Shown: one piece after another, positions 1-12,800 of the stretch | How the letters are laid out: each line of letters starts with the position of its first letter | Position numbering within the stretch: the stretch's first letter is position 1 | Assembly: GCA_018857735.1 (NCBI GenBank) | Contig: JABMCL010002397.1 | Coordinates: 247,501-311,500, forward strand | Origin: Alviniconcha marisindica | Lineage: Eukaryota; Mollusca; Gastropoda; Provannidae | DNA length: 64,000 nucleotides | Reading direction: 5' to 3' | The notes under the pieces: model-generated | What the model was told of the DNA's origin: nothing | Databases searched by the model: none | The model's input: the letters and a program-made list of their open reading frames with translations, nothing else | Program-made: the position numbers and the translations under genes

Positions 1-866
1 AGGACGTTCAAATCCATGCCACTGACCAACTGCCCTCCAGAATATGTCCTGAAGATGACGAAGAGAAGCGTTTAGGGGTTTGTTTCGACTCATTGACTCG
101 TAGTCCGAGGAAACCGAGTGCGTTGTGGAGAGGCGGACCCTTGCTGCGGCCGTGCGGTGTTTAATTTGCTCGGGCAGACTAATCTCCCTTGTAGCTGGGA
201 CAAGCCTGATTTGTTGGAGCCCGCCCAACACCGTTCGTACAGAATGGAGCTCTGACTGGGACAGCCAGCCCTGCACTGTTTCAAACCAGCGTAATTATAC
301 ACGTGGGCACCGCCGGGGCTTTGCTGTACACCCGCGGCGCCGGTGTCTGATCACGGCTTGCGTGATCACCGTGTTCCTGTGTAAACACTCGGGTGGTGTT
401 TACCAGATTAGGACAATCGTCAGAAGCTTGTGGGCCGATCTCCCCCCCCCCCCCCCCCCCCCCCGCCCCCCTTCTTCTCTTTCTCTCTCTGTGAGTCTCC
501 CGCATTTTGTGGTGGTTGTGGTGTGTTGTGAGACTGAGAGTACAGTTCATCTCGGCATTTTGGACTTGCCCTGCTGCTGGCATCCAGTGGTGAAAATACC
601 GTCAGCTGATTGTCAGTCTGTGTCAAGAGCCTCAAATTCAAACAATTGAAATTTGGAAAAAACCCGTTAATTGTCCCACAAGGGGCAGTTTTGTTGTGGT
701 CATGGCGGGCTCGTAAAATAATGAATACATAAAGTCAAAAGAACAATGCAACAACAGACCCTTCAGTTTTCATGTGTGCACAACCGGTAGGCTACTAATA
801 CTATCATTGGCTCGATCCTGTCAGATTTCACATGTGCACAACTGCTAGGCTACTATCAATTATCAG
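1..866. other. Unassigned sequence with poly-C tract
   Basis: No coding exon recognised. It holds a C-rich homopolymer run near 440-470 and two diverged copies of a short motif (GTGCACAAC then TAGGCTACTA) near 777-800 and 834-856. Short open frames on both strands lack any family similarity that I can see. Confidence 0.5.
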
Positions 867-904
867 CCTCAACAGGATGGGAACCTGGAGTTGATCGTTC
901 AAAA

Positions 905-1064
905 GTTCAGGAGCTGTGTGAGAGTCGAGGTGGCCGTCCTGGGCTGTCCGTCCTAACGAGCCTTACGGTTTCCGTGGACGTAAAGCAATACTGAACCATG
1001 CTTCGGCATTGCTCTCAGCTTGTCCATAATATGTCTACCGACCTCCGAGGACATTAAGCAACAC
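905..1064 (+). repeat. Interspersed repeat family A, copy 1
   Basis: Shares about 160 bp with 38741-38900 (GTTCAGGAGCTGTGTGAGAG, GGTGGCCGTCCTGGGCTGTC, GCTTCGGCATTG, GAGGACATTAAGCA) and a shorter stretch with 62358-62440. Confidence 0.8.
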
Positions 1065-1214
1065 AACCGAACCAGGCAAGAACATCAGTGCCACACACAA
1101 AATGGTTCAATATTGCATTACGTCCACGGAAACCATAAGCTCCTGAGCTATGCTCTTCTTTCTTGCTTGCCACCAAGATTATGTTCCAGTCCGCGGGACT
1201 GTCAGTCTGTAAGT

Positions 1215-1390
1215 GTTGACGGATCATGACAAGGCCATTTCGCAGCCAGCGGAGAAGCGTTGACGGATCATGACAAGGCCATTTCGCAGCCAGCGGAGAA
1301 GCGTTGACGGATCATGACAAGGCCATTTCGCAGCCAGCGGAGAAGCGTTGACGGATCATGACAAGGCCATTTCGCAGCCAGCGGAGAAGT
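1215..1390 (+). repeat. 44-bp tandem repeat, 4 copies
   Basis: The unit begins GTTGACGGATCATGACAAGG and its copies are essentially identical; it lies inside the TIR element. Confidence 0.95.
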
Positions 1391-1728
1391 GCATTAGCAA
1401 GAGCACTTTAGGTGGTTTTGACCTTAAACGTCGGTGTTTTTCAGAAATGCTGACTATGGACGAGGACGTGCCGATAAAGCTCCCTGACCCTGTTCAGCGG
1501 GCTTCATGCGGCAGGTCCGTGTTATCTGGCCGCTAAGCAACCGCCAGTTTTCCTTTGAAAGCAGGTGCTCGCTATTGAGTCGTGGCAGTGTCTCTACTGC
1601 AGAAGATCGTTGCGGTGATTGCCGTGCAGTGCAGTGCAGCGAGTTGTCCCAGTGAAATCGATACTGAAGCGTTGCTTCTGCACAGCCATCTTGTGAACGA
1701 TCAACTCCGGGTTCCCATCCTGTTGAGG

Positions 1729-2708
1729 TTTAGGGAATAAACTGCAACGCAGGGAAATAACTGCATTAGAAAAAGGACCCCCCCCCCCCCCCCCCCAAAT
1801 CTTTTCACGGGGACTAAGAGTTACTTTCTTCTTTTATCTTCTTTCTTTTTGTTCGCACTGGAGAGGAAGATTCGTGTATTTAAGGCCGTAATGGATGCGT
1901 CTGGAAGTGGCAGCAGAAACTAATTTTGGTATTCTGTGAGATTTTAAGTACCTTTGTGATTTTTGTATTATTATTATTATTTTGTCTTTGTTTTAGACTT
2001 TTCAGTTCTGCACTGATACTGATATCAGCCTGTATTCAGTCCTGCCTTCTGAATGAATTTGTTTCGACGAATTTATTGTCAGTCGATATCACAGCCGTAT
2101 TGATTAGTTAAAATTACTGCTAATGTGCTAGGCACTGTGACCATAAAAATATGTGATTCTTTTCATTTGAATGTGAATTACTTGTGCATTTATGCTCGTG
2201 TGTTTTGAGTACCCGCATTTCTTAATTTTAATAATTCATCTCGCACTACCCCCCCCCCCCCCCCCCCCAACACACACACGCACACCCACACCTCGCAAAA
2301 CTGTACATTATAGTGGGGGGAAGGGAGAGGAGGATGAAGGGAGAGTCGGGTGGAGGATAGTAGAGGTGAGTCACAATTAGTGACAGAAGCCTACTGACAG
2401 TGTGGCGGTTAAACAGAATCAGAGTAATATTCTCTCGAACGATATCCTCGTTGACAAAACAGAAAACACCGGCAGCGTAATACGAGCGTCGTTCCCAACT
2501 CTGTGCTCCAGTTTTTGGAGTGACAGCCGCCATTGTGCTGGGGCCTCCACGCTGAGGTCGATCATGTCCACGGACCCGTGGCGACAGAACGTGGCCTGTT
2601 TCTCAGGAATGACAGGCACGTGGCAGAGTGGAACGTGCCTTAGCGTCGCTGTTGTCGTCACTTGGCTTGTTGGTCACAGTGCCGGCCTGTTGTGTTGATG
2701 ACAGTGTT
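1729..2708. other. Unassigned AT-rich stretch with poly-C runs
   Basis: Contains poly-C runs near 1777-1796 and 2250-2268 followed by a short CA-rich tract. No exon with a convincing splice site or family similarity was seen. Confidence 0.5.
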
Positions 2709-3724
2709 TGGGTTTGTGACAGCCGTTTAGTGCTGGTCTCTCGTGTAGGCCTTGTACCTGTGGATGCGGGTAGCCAGTAGGCCAGGGTTCGTGACAGCCG
2801 TGTGGTGCTGGTCTCTCGTGTAGGCCTTGTACTTGTGGATGCGGGTAGCCAGTAGGCCAGGGTTCGTGACAGCTGTGTAGTGCTGCTGGTCTCTCGGGTA
2901 GGCTTTGTACTTGTGGATGCGGGTAGCCAGTAGGCCAGGGTTTGTGACCAGCTGTGGCCGGTGTTTGGGTTCGTGACAGCTGTGTAGTGCTGCTGGTCTC
3001 TCGGGTAGGCTTTGTACTTGTGGATGCGGGTAGCCAGTAGGCCAGGGTTTGTGACCAGCTGTGGCCGGTGTTTGGGTTCGTGACAGCTGTGTTGTGCTGG
3101 TCTCTCGTGTAGGCCTTGTACTTGTGGATGCGGGTAGCCAGTAGGCCAGGGTTCGTGACAGCCGTGTAGTGCTGGTCTCTCGTATAGGCCTTGTACCTGT
3201 GGATGCGGGTAGCCAGTAGGCCAGGGTTCGTGACGGCCGTGTAGCGCTGGTCTCTCGTGTAGGCCTTGTACCTGTGGATGCGGGTAGCCAGTAGGCCAGG
3301 GTCGTGACAGCCGTGTAACGCTGGTCTCTCGTGTAGGCCTTGTACCTGTGGATGCGGGTAGCCAGTAGGCCAGGGTTCGTGACGGCCGTGTAGCGCTGAT
3401 CTCTCGTGTAGGCCTTGTACCTGTGGATGCGGGTAGCCAGTAGGCCAGGGTTCGTGACAGCCGTGTAGCGCTGGTCTCTCGTGTAGGCCTTGTACCTGTG
3501 GATGCGGGTAGCCAGTAGGCCAGGGTTCGTGACAGCCGTGTAGCGCTGGTCTCTCGTGTAGGCCTTGTACTTGTGGATGCGGGTAGCCAGTAGGCCAGGG
3601 TTCGTGACAGCCGTGTAGCGCTGGTCTCTCGTGCAGGCCAGTAGGCCAGGGTTCGTGACAGCTGGGTAGTGCTGCTCGTCTCTCGTGTAGGCCTTGTACT
3701 TGTGGATGCGGGTAGCCAGTAGGC
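2709..3724 (+). repeat. 75-bp minisatellite, about 13 copies
   Basis: The unit contains GGTCTCTCGTGTAGGCCTTG and GATGCGGGTAGCCAGTAGGC. The period of 75, a multiple of three, explains three long antisense open frames here, which I do not regard as genes. Some units are truncated or carry an extra GGTTTGTGACCAGCTGTGGC segment. Confidence 0.95.
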
Positions 3725-4081
3725 CCACTGTGACAAAGGACGGAGTTTTCTATATCGAGTCCCAATAATCGTCATTGACGCGAGTAGAATTCTAAATTGA
3801 AAATAAAACCAGGAGAACATTTTAGAACAAAATCTTGTGGAGTTCGAGTTTGTCATATGATGTCTTTCACATGTTGGAGAAAAAACATCCTTGGAGGAAA
3901 CGGTGCTTTGAGAATTAATGCTAGTGTCCCCTGAGTACTGTAAACCCAGAGTAATCTGAGAGTGGTGACGTACTTCCGCTTTTTATCTGCGTTGTAGGTT
4001 CCTGCATTAAGGTTTGTCCGATTGAGCCGAAAAGGGTTCTTGGTGTTAGTACTGTTCACTTCTGGTTTGTCGGTTTGTCCC

Positions 4082-4112
<31 letters not shown>

Positions 4113-5420
4113 ACCTTTGACTGAATAAAAACAGAAACAGTTAAAACATGTGGTTGTACAGTGGAACCCCTCTGTTTGGACCAGCCATATGATAGCCGTT
4201 TTTAGAGGCTGATATATCACCAGGTAAGGACCCGTAGTCAGTGGCCTATGGTGGAAACAGCACAGTGAACTTGTGGCTGTGGCTGATGACTGTCAGTATA
4301 CTTGCTGGTAGTGGACATGAAACAGAAGAACCGAACAGCACTGTACGTGGCACTGTAGTACGTGATACAGAAAAGCAGAAGCCGGCGTACCACAGGTGAT
4401 CGCTTTGGGGGCAGTTATACGGACAGAAGATCTAACTGCCATACTCTTAACAAAGGCCGAGGGTGCCTGACTTGAGAGCTTGCGGTATTAAATGCCAGTA
4501 GATAATACAAACATTGGTGCTCAGTGATATTCAGTGTCTGTGTGTGTGCATTCATGACATCGGTAGTGTGGGACTCGATGGTTGGTAGCGGCCTTCGGCT
4601 CTGTACGTGTGAACGCTCTCCACTGTGTGTGTGTGTGTTGCGTCGCAGCTAGGTCTGTTTTTGTGCAGCGCCCTCGAGTCACTGGGTCATGACCGGGACG
4701 GTTAAATGGCGTGGCGGCCAGCCTTAGACTGTGGAGAAATCCCGTGATTTCACACTGCTGTGGGGTGAAGTCAGGCTAGCCGTGGTGACCACATTTAGAT
4801 CAAACTCCAAGCACTGGTTTACGACATCCTTCCTTTCCTTTGGAGGAAGGTGCCGGAAAGCGATGCTCGGAGTGTGCATTTAGATCTGTGTAAACTCGTT
4901 GTGGATTTTCTTCTCAGTCTTCCCCATCTTCCTTCTCTCGCACGCGTCTCAAAGCCACCACGAGGCGGTCGTGCTGCAGGCTGGTACATGCAGGCAGCTA
5001 CCGGGAACTTGGTTTCGCTTTGGAGCTGTGCTGCGTGGTGTCGATCGATTTTTGTCATGGTTTAATTTCCATTCATCCTCTGTGGCGACGCTGTCTTTTT
5101 CTTTCCGGCGTGTGTCAGAGTGCTGATGGTGTTTTAGTTTTGTGAAACACAGACCGACCGTGTGAGTCACTGAATGTGTGAGTGTCGAGCGAGACTGAGC
5201 AACAGCTAACAATGTGATTTATAACTCCATGACTGCAAGGTGCGTCTTAAGTTTTGGAACAGTTCCAACGATGTGGCGGCGGTGAAAAGTGAAGTCACAA
5301 CTGGGGCAGCGGAGCAGCTGTGTTTAATGCCGAGCACTACTTTAACGCCATCAGCCGTCACTGAGAGAATCACTGTAGCTGCGGCTTTCTCGAAAACCCG
5401 CTCGCCACACGCACTTAGAA
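3725..5420. other. Upstream region of the DUF4537 gene; no exon recognised
   Basis: Contains a GT microsatellite near 4084-4111. The 4800-5420 part lies directly before the start exon and probably includes promoter and 5' UTR, but no clear TATA or initiator could be placed. Confidence 0.4.
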
Positions 5421-5657
5421 ATGTCGCTGGCAAAGAGACAGTTGAAGATTCAGCGGACTCTGGATTTCCTGGAGCGCGAGGAAGAGGCGAAAGAGCGACG
5501 GCGACGTCGTCGGGCGGAGCGGGAGGAAGCGAACCGGCACAAGAAGACCGTGCTGGTGGTGGACTCGGGGTGCCCCGTGTACTTCTGGCACTGGAAGGTG
5601 TACAAAAACACCTGCCGCCACGGCTACCTGTTTATCAACACCCTCTGCAGAATCAAC
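5421..5657 (+). CDS. DUF4537 gene exon 1 (start exon)
   Basis: 79 codons from ATG, ending in phase 0 at donor AAC|gtgagt. It encodes a highly charged helix ([19 protein letters not shown]) followed by a hydrophobic/aromatic segment, [18 protein letters not shown]. Confidence 0.8.
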
Positions 5658-6066
5658 GTGAGTCACCTCAGCTTGACGGCTCAGTCACAGTTCTTCCTGT
5701 CAGACCTCGTTATCCACCGTAGTGACTTGCTTGTCGGATTTTAACGTTCCGTTAACCGCACAGTTATAGGGTCGTATGAAGACGATGTTATGAACACACT
5801 GCCCCCCCCCCCCCCTCCACCCCCCATCACCATGTGTGCATCTCTTCATTTACTGGTCTAGCCGTGGATTTATAAATTATTTCAAGTCCTAAGTCTAGTC
5901 CCTCCGCTCTGTTTATTACTTCTTTTTTTCTTCTTCTTTTTACTTGGCCTTCAATTACGTATTGAACAGCAGTGCACTGACATTGCCTCACCATTCTTTC
6001 TTCTTCTTTTCTTTCCCTTCTCGTTACTGGCTACTTACAAAATTCCAGTTACTGACCCTCCCCCCC

Positions 6067-6097
<31 letters not shown>

Positions 6098-6806
6098 AAA
6101 ATATCGTTTACTGATCGTTAGGCTGTGGCAGGCTGTACCCACAGATTTGAACGTGCTTTCTTGTTTGTTTTCTGGGTAGGGTGGGCGGGTGCGGGTGTGG
6201 GTAGTGGAGGCAGACACTGTGTGTGACCAGTGTCAAAGTGTGACTATGGCACTTGCCACTTAGGGAGCTCTGCCTGTCTGTGTCAAAGTGTGACTATGGC
6301 ACTTGCCACTTAGGGGGCTCTGCCTGTCTGTGTCAAAGTGTGACTATGGCACTTGCCACTTAGGGGGCTCTGCCTGTCTGTGTCAAAGTGTGACTATGGC
6401 ACTTGCCACTTAGGGGGCTCTGCCTGTCTGTGTCAAAGTGTGACTATGGCACTTGCCACTTAGGGGGCTCTGCCTGTCTGTGTCAAAGTGTGACTATGGC
6501 ACTTGCCACTTAGGGGGCTCTGCCTGTCTGTGTCAAAGTGTGACTATGGCACTTGCCACTTAGGGGGCTCTGCCTGTCTGTGTCAAAGTGTGACTATGGC
6601 ACTTGCCACTTAGGGGGCTCTGCCTGTCTGTGTCAAAGTGTGACTATGGCACTTGCCACTTAGGGGGCTCTGCCTGTCTGTGTCACTTTTACTGACCTTG
6701 TCTATTTCATTTTCATAGCAGCGGCAAACAGATGAACAAATGGTGTATTTGCAGTCAAGGGACTGGTGTGCATTGCAGGTCCGTTAGACCTGTGAAAAAC
6801 AGTGTG

Positions 6807-6860
<54 letters not shown>

Positions 6861-9800
6861 CGTGCATGCGTGTGTGTGTGTGTGTATCAAATTCAAGACT
6901 GTTGTGAATGTGCTTTAACAAGTAGACAAAGGCATGTGCACAAATATATAAAAGAAACAAAACAGACTGGTCCAAATCCACAGACAGAGAGGTGAGTGAT
7001 GCCGTTGTTGACATTTCTGGCCTGCCGCATCATTTCAGTTTCTTGTTGGATGTATTTGCCTGTTGCCCCTGAAGGGATGTGGGCGGCACTGAGGGCCGAG
7101 GTGATCCTGGATGTGTCCTTGTGGCTTTCAGGACACTTTCCTTGCAGGAGGCTTTCACAGGACACTTTCCTTGCGGGAGGCTTTCACAAGACACTGTCCT
7201 TGTGGCAGGCTTTCACAGGACACTTTCCTTGCGGGAGGCTTTCACGGGACACTGTCCTTGCGGCGGGCTTTCATAGGACAGTGACACTGTCTTTGTGGCA
7301 GGCTTTCACAGGACACTGTCCTTGTGGCAGGCTTTCACAGGACACTGTCCTTGTGGCTTTCACAGGACACTTTCCTTGCAGGAGGCTTTCACAGGACACT
7401 GTCCTTGCGGGAGGCTTTCACGGGACACTGTCCTTGTGGCAGGCTTTCATAGGACAGTGACACTGTCCTTGTGGCAGGCTTTCACAGGACACTGTCCTTG
7501 TGGCAGGCTTTCACAGGACACTGTCCTTGTGGCTTTCACAGGACTCTTTCCTTGCAGGAAGCTTTCACAGGACACTGTCCTTGTGGCAGGCTTTCACAGG
7601 ACACTGTCCTTGCAGGAGGCTTTCACAGGACACTGTCCTTGTGGCTTTCACAGGACACTGTCCTTGCAGGAGGCTTTCACAGGACACTGTCTTTGTGGGA
7701 GGCTATCACAGGACACTGTCCTTGTGGCAAGCTTTCACAGGACACTGTCCTTGTGGCAAGCTTTCACAGGACACTGTCCTCTGCTGTTGCACAGTTCACT
7801 GGGTAGTGAAGGTCAGGTCACCATGGGGCAGCAGGGTCCTGGGCGTACAGTGTCCTCTGCTACTGTCACAGTTCAATGATCAGGGAAGGTTGGGTCACGG
7901 GTGCTGGGCAAACAGTGGACTGGCATGGTGCAGACAGCTCCACCCAAGTTTCCCCAACATTGCCTGTGAAACACTTCAGTGTTCTTCTGATTGATGATGA
8001 TGAACATTTTCAGTCTCTGGAATATTTGGTACAAAAGTGTGATACTTTCGCTAATTTGGTTGCACAGCTTAGTGTGCCAAATGCATAATTAACAAATGTC
8101 ACAACTGGTGGCCTACAGTGGCAATATAATAATAATAATAATAATAATAATAAAGAGGATTTCCAGAGCGCCCATCTGCCGCACAAGGTGGCAGCACAGG
8201 GTGCTTTACAGTAACACTAACCACACACACGCATGCACGCACGCACACACATACACGTACACACACACACACATACACACACACACTCAACGTCGGATGA
8301 GGGGATGGGCAGGGCTGTGAAAAACAGTTTAGAAATAATTATTAAGCAGGTGCGCCTTGAGGGAGGCTTTAAAAGAAGAGGCAGAATCAGAGTGGCGGAG
8401 TGTTTGAGGCAAATTGTTCCAGACAGATGGGCCAGCATAAGAAAAAGATCTTTCACCAAATGGTGTTGTGTTTACATAGGGGGGGTGGGGGGGGGGGTGG
8501 TGGAACAAAGGTTCATGTGTCTGTGTTGAGTTGTTTCATGTAATGAATGTGAGGGTTGACAGGCTGATGCTCAGCCAGCATAAAGATTGACAAACACCTT
8601 CTCTTTCCACGCCTCTCTCCTCCAGGCGATTGACGGTGTGAAGCCCATGGCTTTGTGCCTGCAGGTAGTGTCTCAAGCTCCTCAACACTTCAGATCTTCT
8701 CAGATGCAAGCCACTTGTGATGGTTGCTTTGCCCGCCAGTCTATCTGCTCGGTCATTTCTTTTCACTCTGGCATGTCCAGGGCAGTACACCCACAGGAGT
8801 TTGCCACGGTGGATGTCGACCATTGACACATGCCAGTCTGGGCTTCCCATTCCACTTTTCACTTTTTGTAGCAAGCTCGTTGAATCTGTGAAGATGGTGG
8901 CACATCTGGTCTGACTGTAACCTCTGGGGACCTCTTTGGACCCCTGAAAACAAAAAATCTGAGTCTGCGTGAGTGGCGGTGAAAGGAGCCATGCTTTGAA
9001 GTGGGTCCAGGGGCCGAGACAGAAAACAGCAAACAGCAAATCAAAAATCAAAAACAATGTCAGTGAATAGTAAATAAATCAAAAACAACATTAATGAACA
9101 TTAAATAAACTGAAAACAACATTAATTAATGAATGTTAAATAAATCAAAAACAACATTAATGAACACCAGACAAATTAAAAATGCTGTTAATGGACAGTA
9201 AATAAACCAAGAACAAATTTAAGAAAAGAAACAACTGACTAAACTGCTGTAATTTAAGCATTGTATTATTATTTCTTCCTCGCAGCATGTCAGTTAACTT
9301 GTGCATATATCTGTGTATGTATTAATAATTATATATATCTTCTTTGTTTTTTTTATTAAGCATTTTTTGGGAGTCAGTAAAGGCCAGCAGGCATGAGCTA
9401 AGAAATAACCCTCCACCTCCCCCTCTACATCCCCCCTCCATCTCCCCCCCCCCTCCTCCCCACCCTCCCCCTCCACATCCCCACCCTCCACCTTCCACAT
9501 CCCCACCTTCCACCTTCCACATCCCCACCCTCCACATCCCCACCCTCCACCCTCCACATTCCCACCCCCCACCCTCCACATCCCCAAATCCCCGTCTGTG
9601 AGGATCAGTCATCATCATTTCTTTTTTATTGTGATTTCTTAGTTCCATACAGAGCATGATTTTTAACCTGTGTTGTTTAATTGACAGTGTCCTACCTGTA
9701 GACCACATGTAGATATTTTTTAGTATGGATGCAGTGTCTTCTGACAAAACGTTTTTGACCCTGAGGGTAGCATCATGTTTGACTGGACATTACAAATCAG

Positions 9801-12800
9801 TTGTCTGTTCTGACAGAGCGGTGACCAGATTGTTCAGGTGGACGACGGCAGGCTCATCACCGGCTCCTCCGCCAGCCTTGCAGCCGATGGCAGCAACCAC
9901 CCCCCCCACCCCCCCGACAGCCCCGCCCCCAGCCACACCCCACGTCCCCCTGACAACCACGCCTCTCACTCGTCAGGCAGAGCTTCTAACTGCAACACCA
10001 GCATCGCTGTCAATGTCTCCTTAAACAAGAGTGCCCATATTAGCACCCATGCCAGCGCCCCCTTAGGGAACAGCACTCCACGCCATCCCGACAACAGGAA
10101 AAACTACGGCAGTCATGGTGGCAAGAAGAACCAGGAAAAAAGGACGAAGAGTCCTGTGGCTAGAGGCAAAAGGCGCATCATGGTCAGCACGCTGCGTGGC
10201 ATGAGTGTCATCGCTCGCAATGACAAGGACGGTCTGTACTATCCAGGTGGGTAAACAGTAAAGAAAGTCTGAGTACCTGGCTTGTTTAGGCAGACAGCCA
10301 TTGTTAAGGAAAGTGTGAGTGCCTGGCTTGTTTAGGCAGACAGCCATTGTTAAGGAAAGTGTGAGTGCCTGGCTTGTTTAGGCAGACAGCCATTGTTAAG
10401 GAAAGTGTGAGTGCCTGGCTTGTTTAGGCAGACAGCCATTGTTAAGGAAAGTGTGAGTGCCTGGCTTGTTTAGGCAGACAGCCATTGTTAAGGAAAGTGT
10501 GAGTGCCTGGCTTGTTTAGGCAGACAGCCATTGTTAAGGAAAGTGTGAGTGCCTCGCTTGTTTAGGCAGACAGCCATTGTTAAGGAAAGTGTGAGTGCCT
10601 CGCTTGTCTAGGCAGACAGCCATTGTTAAGGAAAGTGTGAGTGCCTCGCTTGTTTAGGCAGACAGCCATTGTTAAGGAAAGTGTTAGTGCATAGCTTGTT
10701 TAGGCAGACAGCCATTGTTAAGGAAAGTGTTAGTGCATCGCTTGTTTAGGGCCATTGTTAAGGAAAGTGTGAGTGCATAGCTTGTTTAGGGCCATTGTTA
10801 AGGAAAGTGTGAGTGCATAGCTTGTTTAGGGCCATTGTTAAGGAAAGTGTGAGTGCATAGCTTGTTTAGGGCCATTGTTAAGGAAAGTGTTGAGTGCATA
10901 GCTTGTTTAGGGCCATTGTTAAGGAAAGTGTGAGTGCATAGCTTGTTTAGGGCCATTGTTAAGGAAAGTGTTAGTGCATAGCTTGTTTAGGGCCATTGTT
11001 AAGGAAAGTGTGAGTGCATAGCTTGTTTAGGGCCATTGTTAAGGAAAGTGTGAGTGCATAGCTTGTTTAGGGCCATTGTTAAGGAAAGTGTGAGTGCATA
11101 GCTTGTTTAGGGCCATTGTTAAGGAAAGTGGGAGTGCATAGCTTGTTTAGGCAGACTGCCATCGTTTTGTTAGTTCTCTTTCTTTCTCCTGTTGCTGCAT
11201 GTTTTACATGTTGAAGAATGGAAATGATGATCTGCATCTGGGTCATGTTGACTGTTTGTTTTGCCTCGTCACAGGCAAAGTATTGAAGTGTCCTAAAGTG
11301 TTTGTTTTGCCTTGCCATAGGCAAAGTGTTGAAGTGTCTTAAAGTGTTTGTTTTGCCTTGCCATAGGCAAAGTGTTGAAGTGTCTTAAAGTGTTTGTTTT
11401 GCCTTACCATAGGCGAAGTGTTGAAGTGTCCTAAAGTGTTTGTTTTGCCTTGGTATAGGTGAAGTGTTGAAGTGTCCTAAAGTGTTTGTTTTGCCTTGAC
11501 ATAGGCAGTGTTGAAGTGTCCTAAAGTGTTTGTTTTGTCTTGCCCCAGGCAAAGTGTTGAAGTGTCCTAAAGTGTTTGTTTTGCCTTGCCCCAGGCAAAG
11601 TGTTGAAGTGTCCTAAAGTGTTTGTTTTGCCTTGCCCCAGGCAAAGTGTTGAAGTGTCCTAAAGTGTTTGTTTTGCCTTGCCCCAGGCAAAGTGTTGAGG
11701 TGTCCTAAAGTGTTTGTTTTGCCTTGCCATAGGCAAAGTTTTGAGGTGTCTTAAAGTGTTTGTTTTGCCTTGCCATAGGCAAAGTTTTGAAGTGTCCTAA
11801 AGTGTTTGTTTTGCCTTGGTATAGGTGAAGTGTTGAAGTGTCTTAAAGTGTTTGTTTTGCCTTGCCATAGGCAAAGTGTTGAAGTATCCTGAAGTGTTTG
11901 TTTTGCCTCTTCACATAAGTGTCCCAATGTGCATTATGCTGAATGTTTGTTTTGCCTCATCACAGGCGAAATGTTAAAGCATCCCAGTGTGTTTGTTTTA
12001 CCTCTTCACAGGCAAGGTGTTGAAGTGTCCCAGTGTGTGTCATGCTGATTGTCTGTCTGACCTGACAGGCAAGATGTTAAATTGTCCCAGTGTGTGTCAT
12101 GCTGAATGTCTGACCTGACAGGCAAGGTGTTAAAGTGTCCCAGTGTGTGTCATGCTGATTGTCTGACCTGACAGGCAAGGTGTTAAAGTGTCCCAGTGTG
12201 TGTCATGCTGAATGTTTGTTTCACCTCTTCACAGGCAAGGTGTTGAGGTGTCCCAACGTGCGTCACGCCACAGTGATGTTCACGGATGGAGAGCGAGAGG
12301 TATTGACCAGATTTATCCTGCCTGTGAGCGGAGCTGTTGCCTGCCCCCCGCTCTCAGTAAGTGTTGAGCTGATTTGTCCTGTTCCCTTCCTATGTCCTGT
12401 ACCCCCATCACACACCCCACATCACACCCCACCTCCTCTGTCCTACACCCCCATGCCACCCCCCCCCCCCCCCATGCCACCCCCACCTCCTCTGTCCTAC
12501 ACCCCCATCCCACCCACCCCCCACATCCCACCCCCACTTCCTCTGTCCTACACCCCCATCCCCCCGCCCCCCATCACCCCCCACCTCCTCTATCCTACTC
12601 CCCATCACACCCACCCCTCTCTATCCTACTCCCCATCACACCCACCCCTCCTCTATCCTACCCCCCATCACACCCACCCCTCCTCTATCCTACCCCCCAT
12701 CACACCCACCCCATTTATTGTGTGTGGGAGTGATCTGTGGCACCCCCCTCCACCCTCCAGAGTTTTTTGGATTTTTTTCTACCTGTGGTGTGAGCGTTGC

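Larger units (their letters stand above)
867..1728. mobile_element. Probable non-autonomous DNA transposon with 35-bp terminal inverted repeats
   Basis: Bases 867-901 and 1694-1728 are inverted copies of each other with a single mismatch over 35 bp (starting CCTCAACAGGATGGGAACC). The 862-bp element has no transposase frame. Inside are a copy of an interspersed family (905-1064) and a 44-bp tandem repeat (1215-1390). No clear target-site duplication was seen, so a foldback structure or a segmental inversion is an alternative. Confidence 0.6.

Noticed and set aside
2603..3856. Antisense open frames of 333-417 codons
   Set aside because: Products of the 75-bp repeat period; three frames are open at once and none has a non-repeat domain.
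5240..5722. 160-codon frame overlapping exon 1
   Set aside because: Alternative frame of the same exon; low complexity, and it does not join exon 2.
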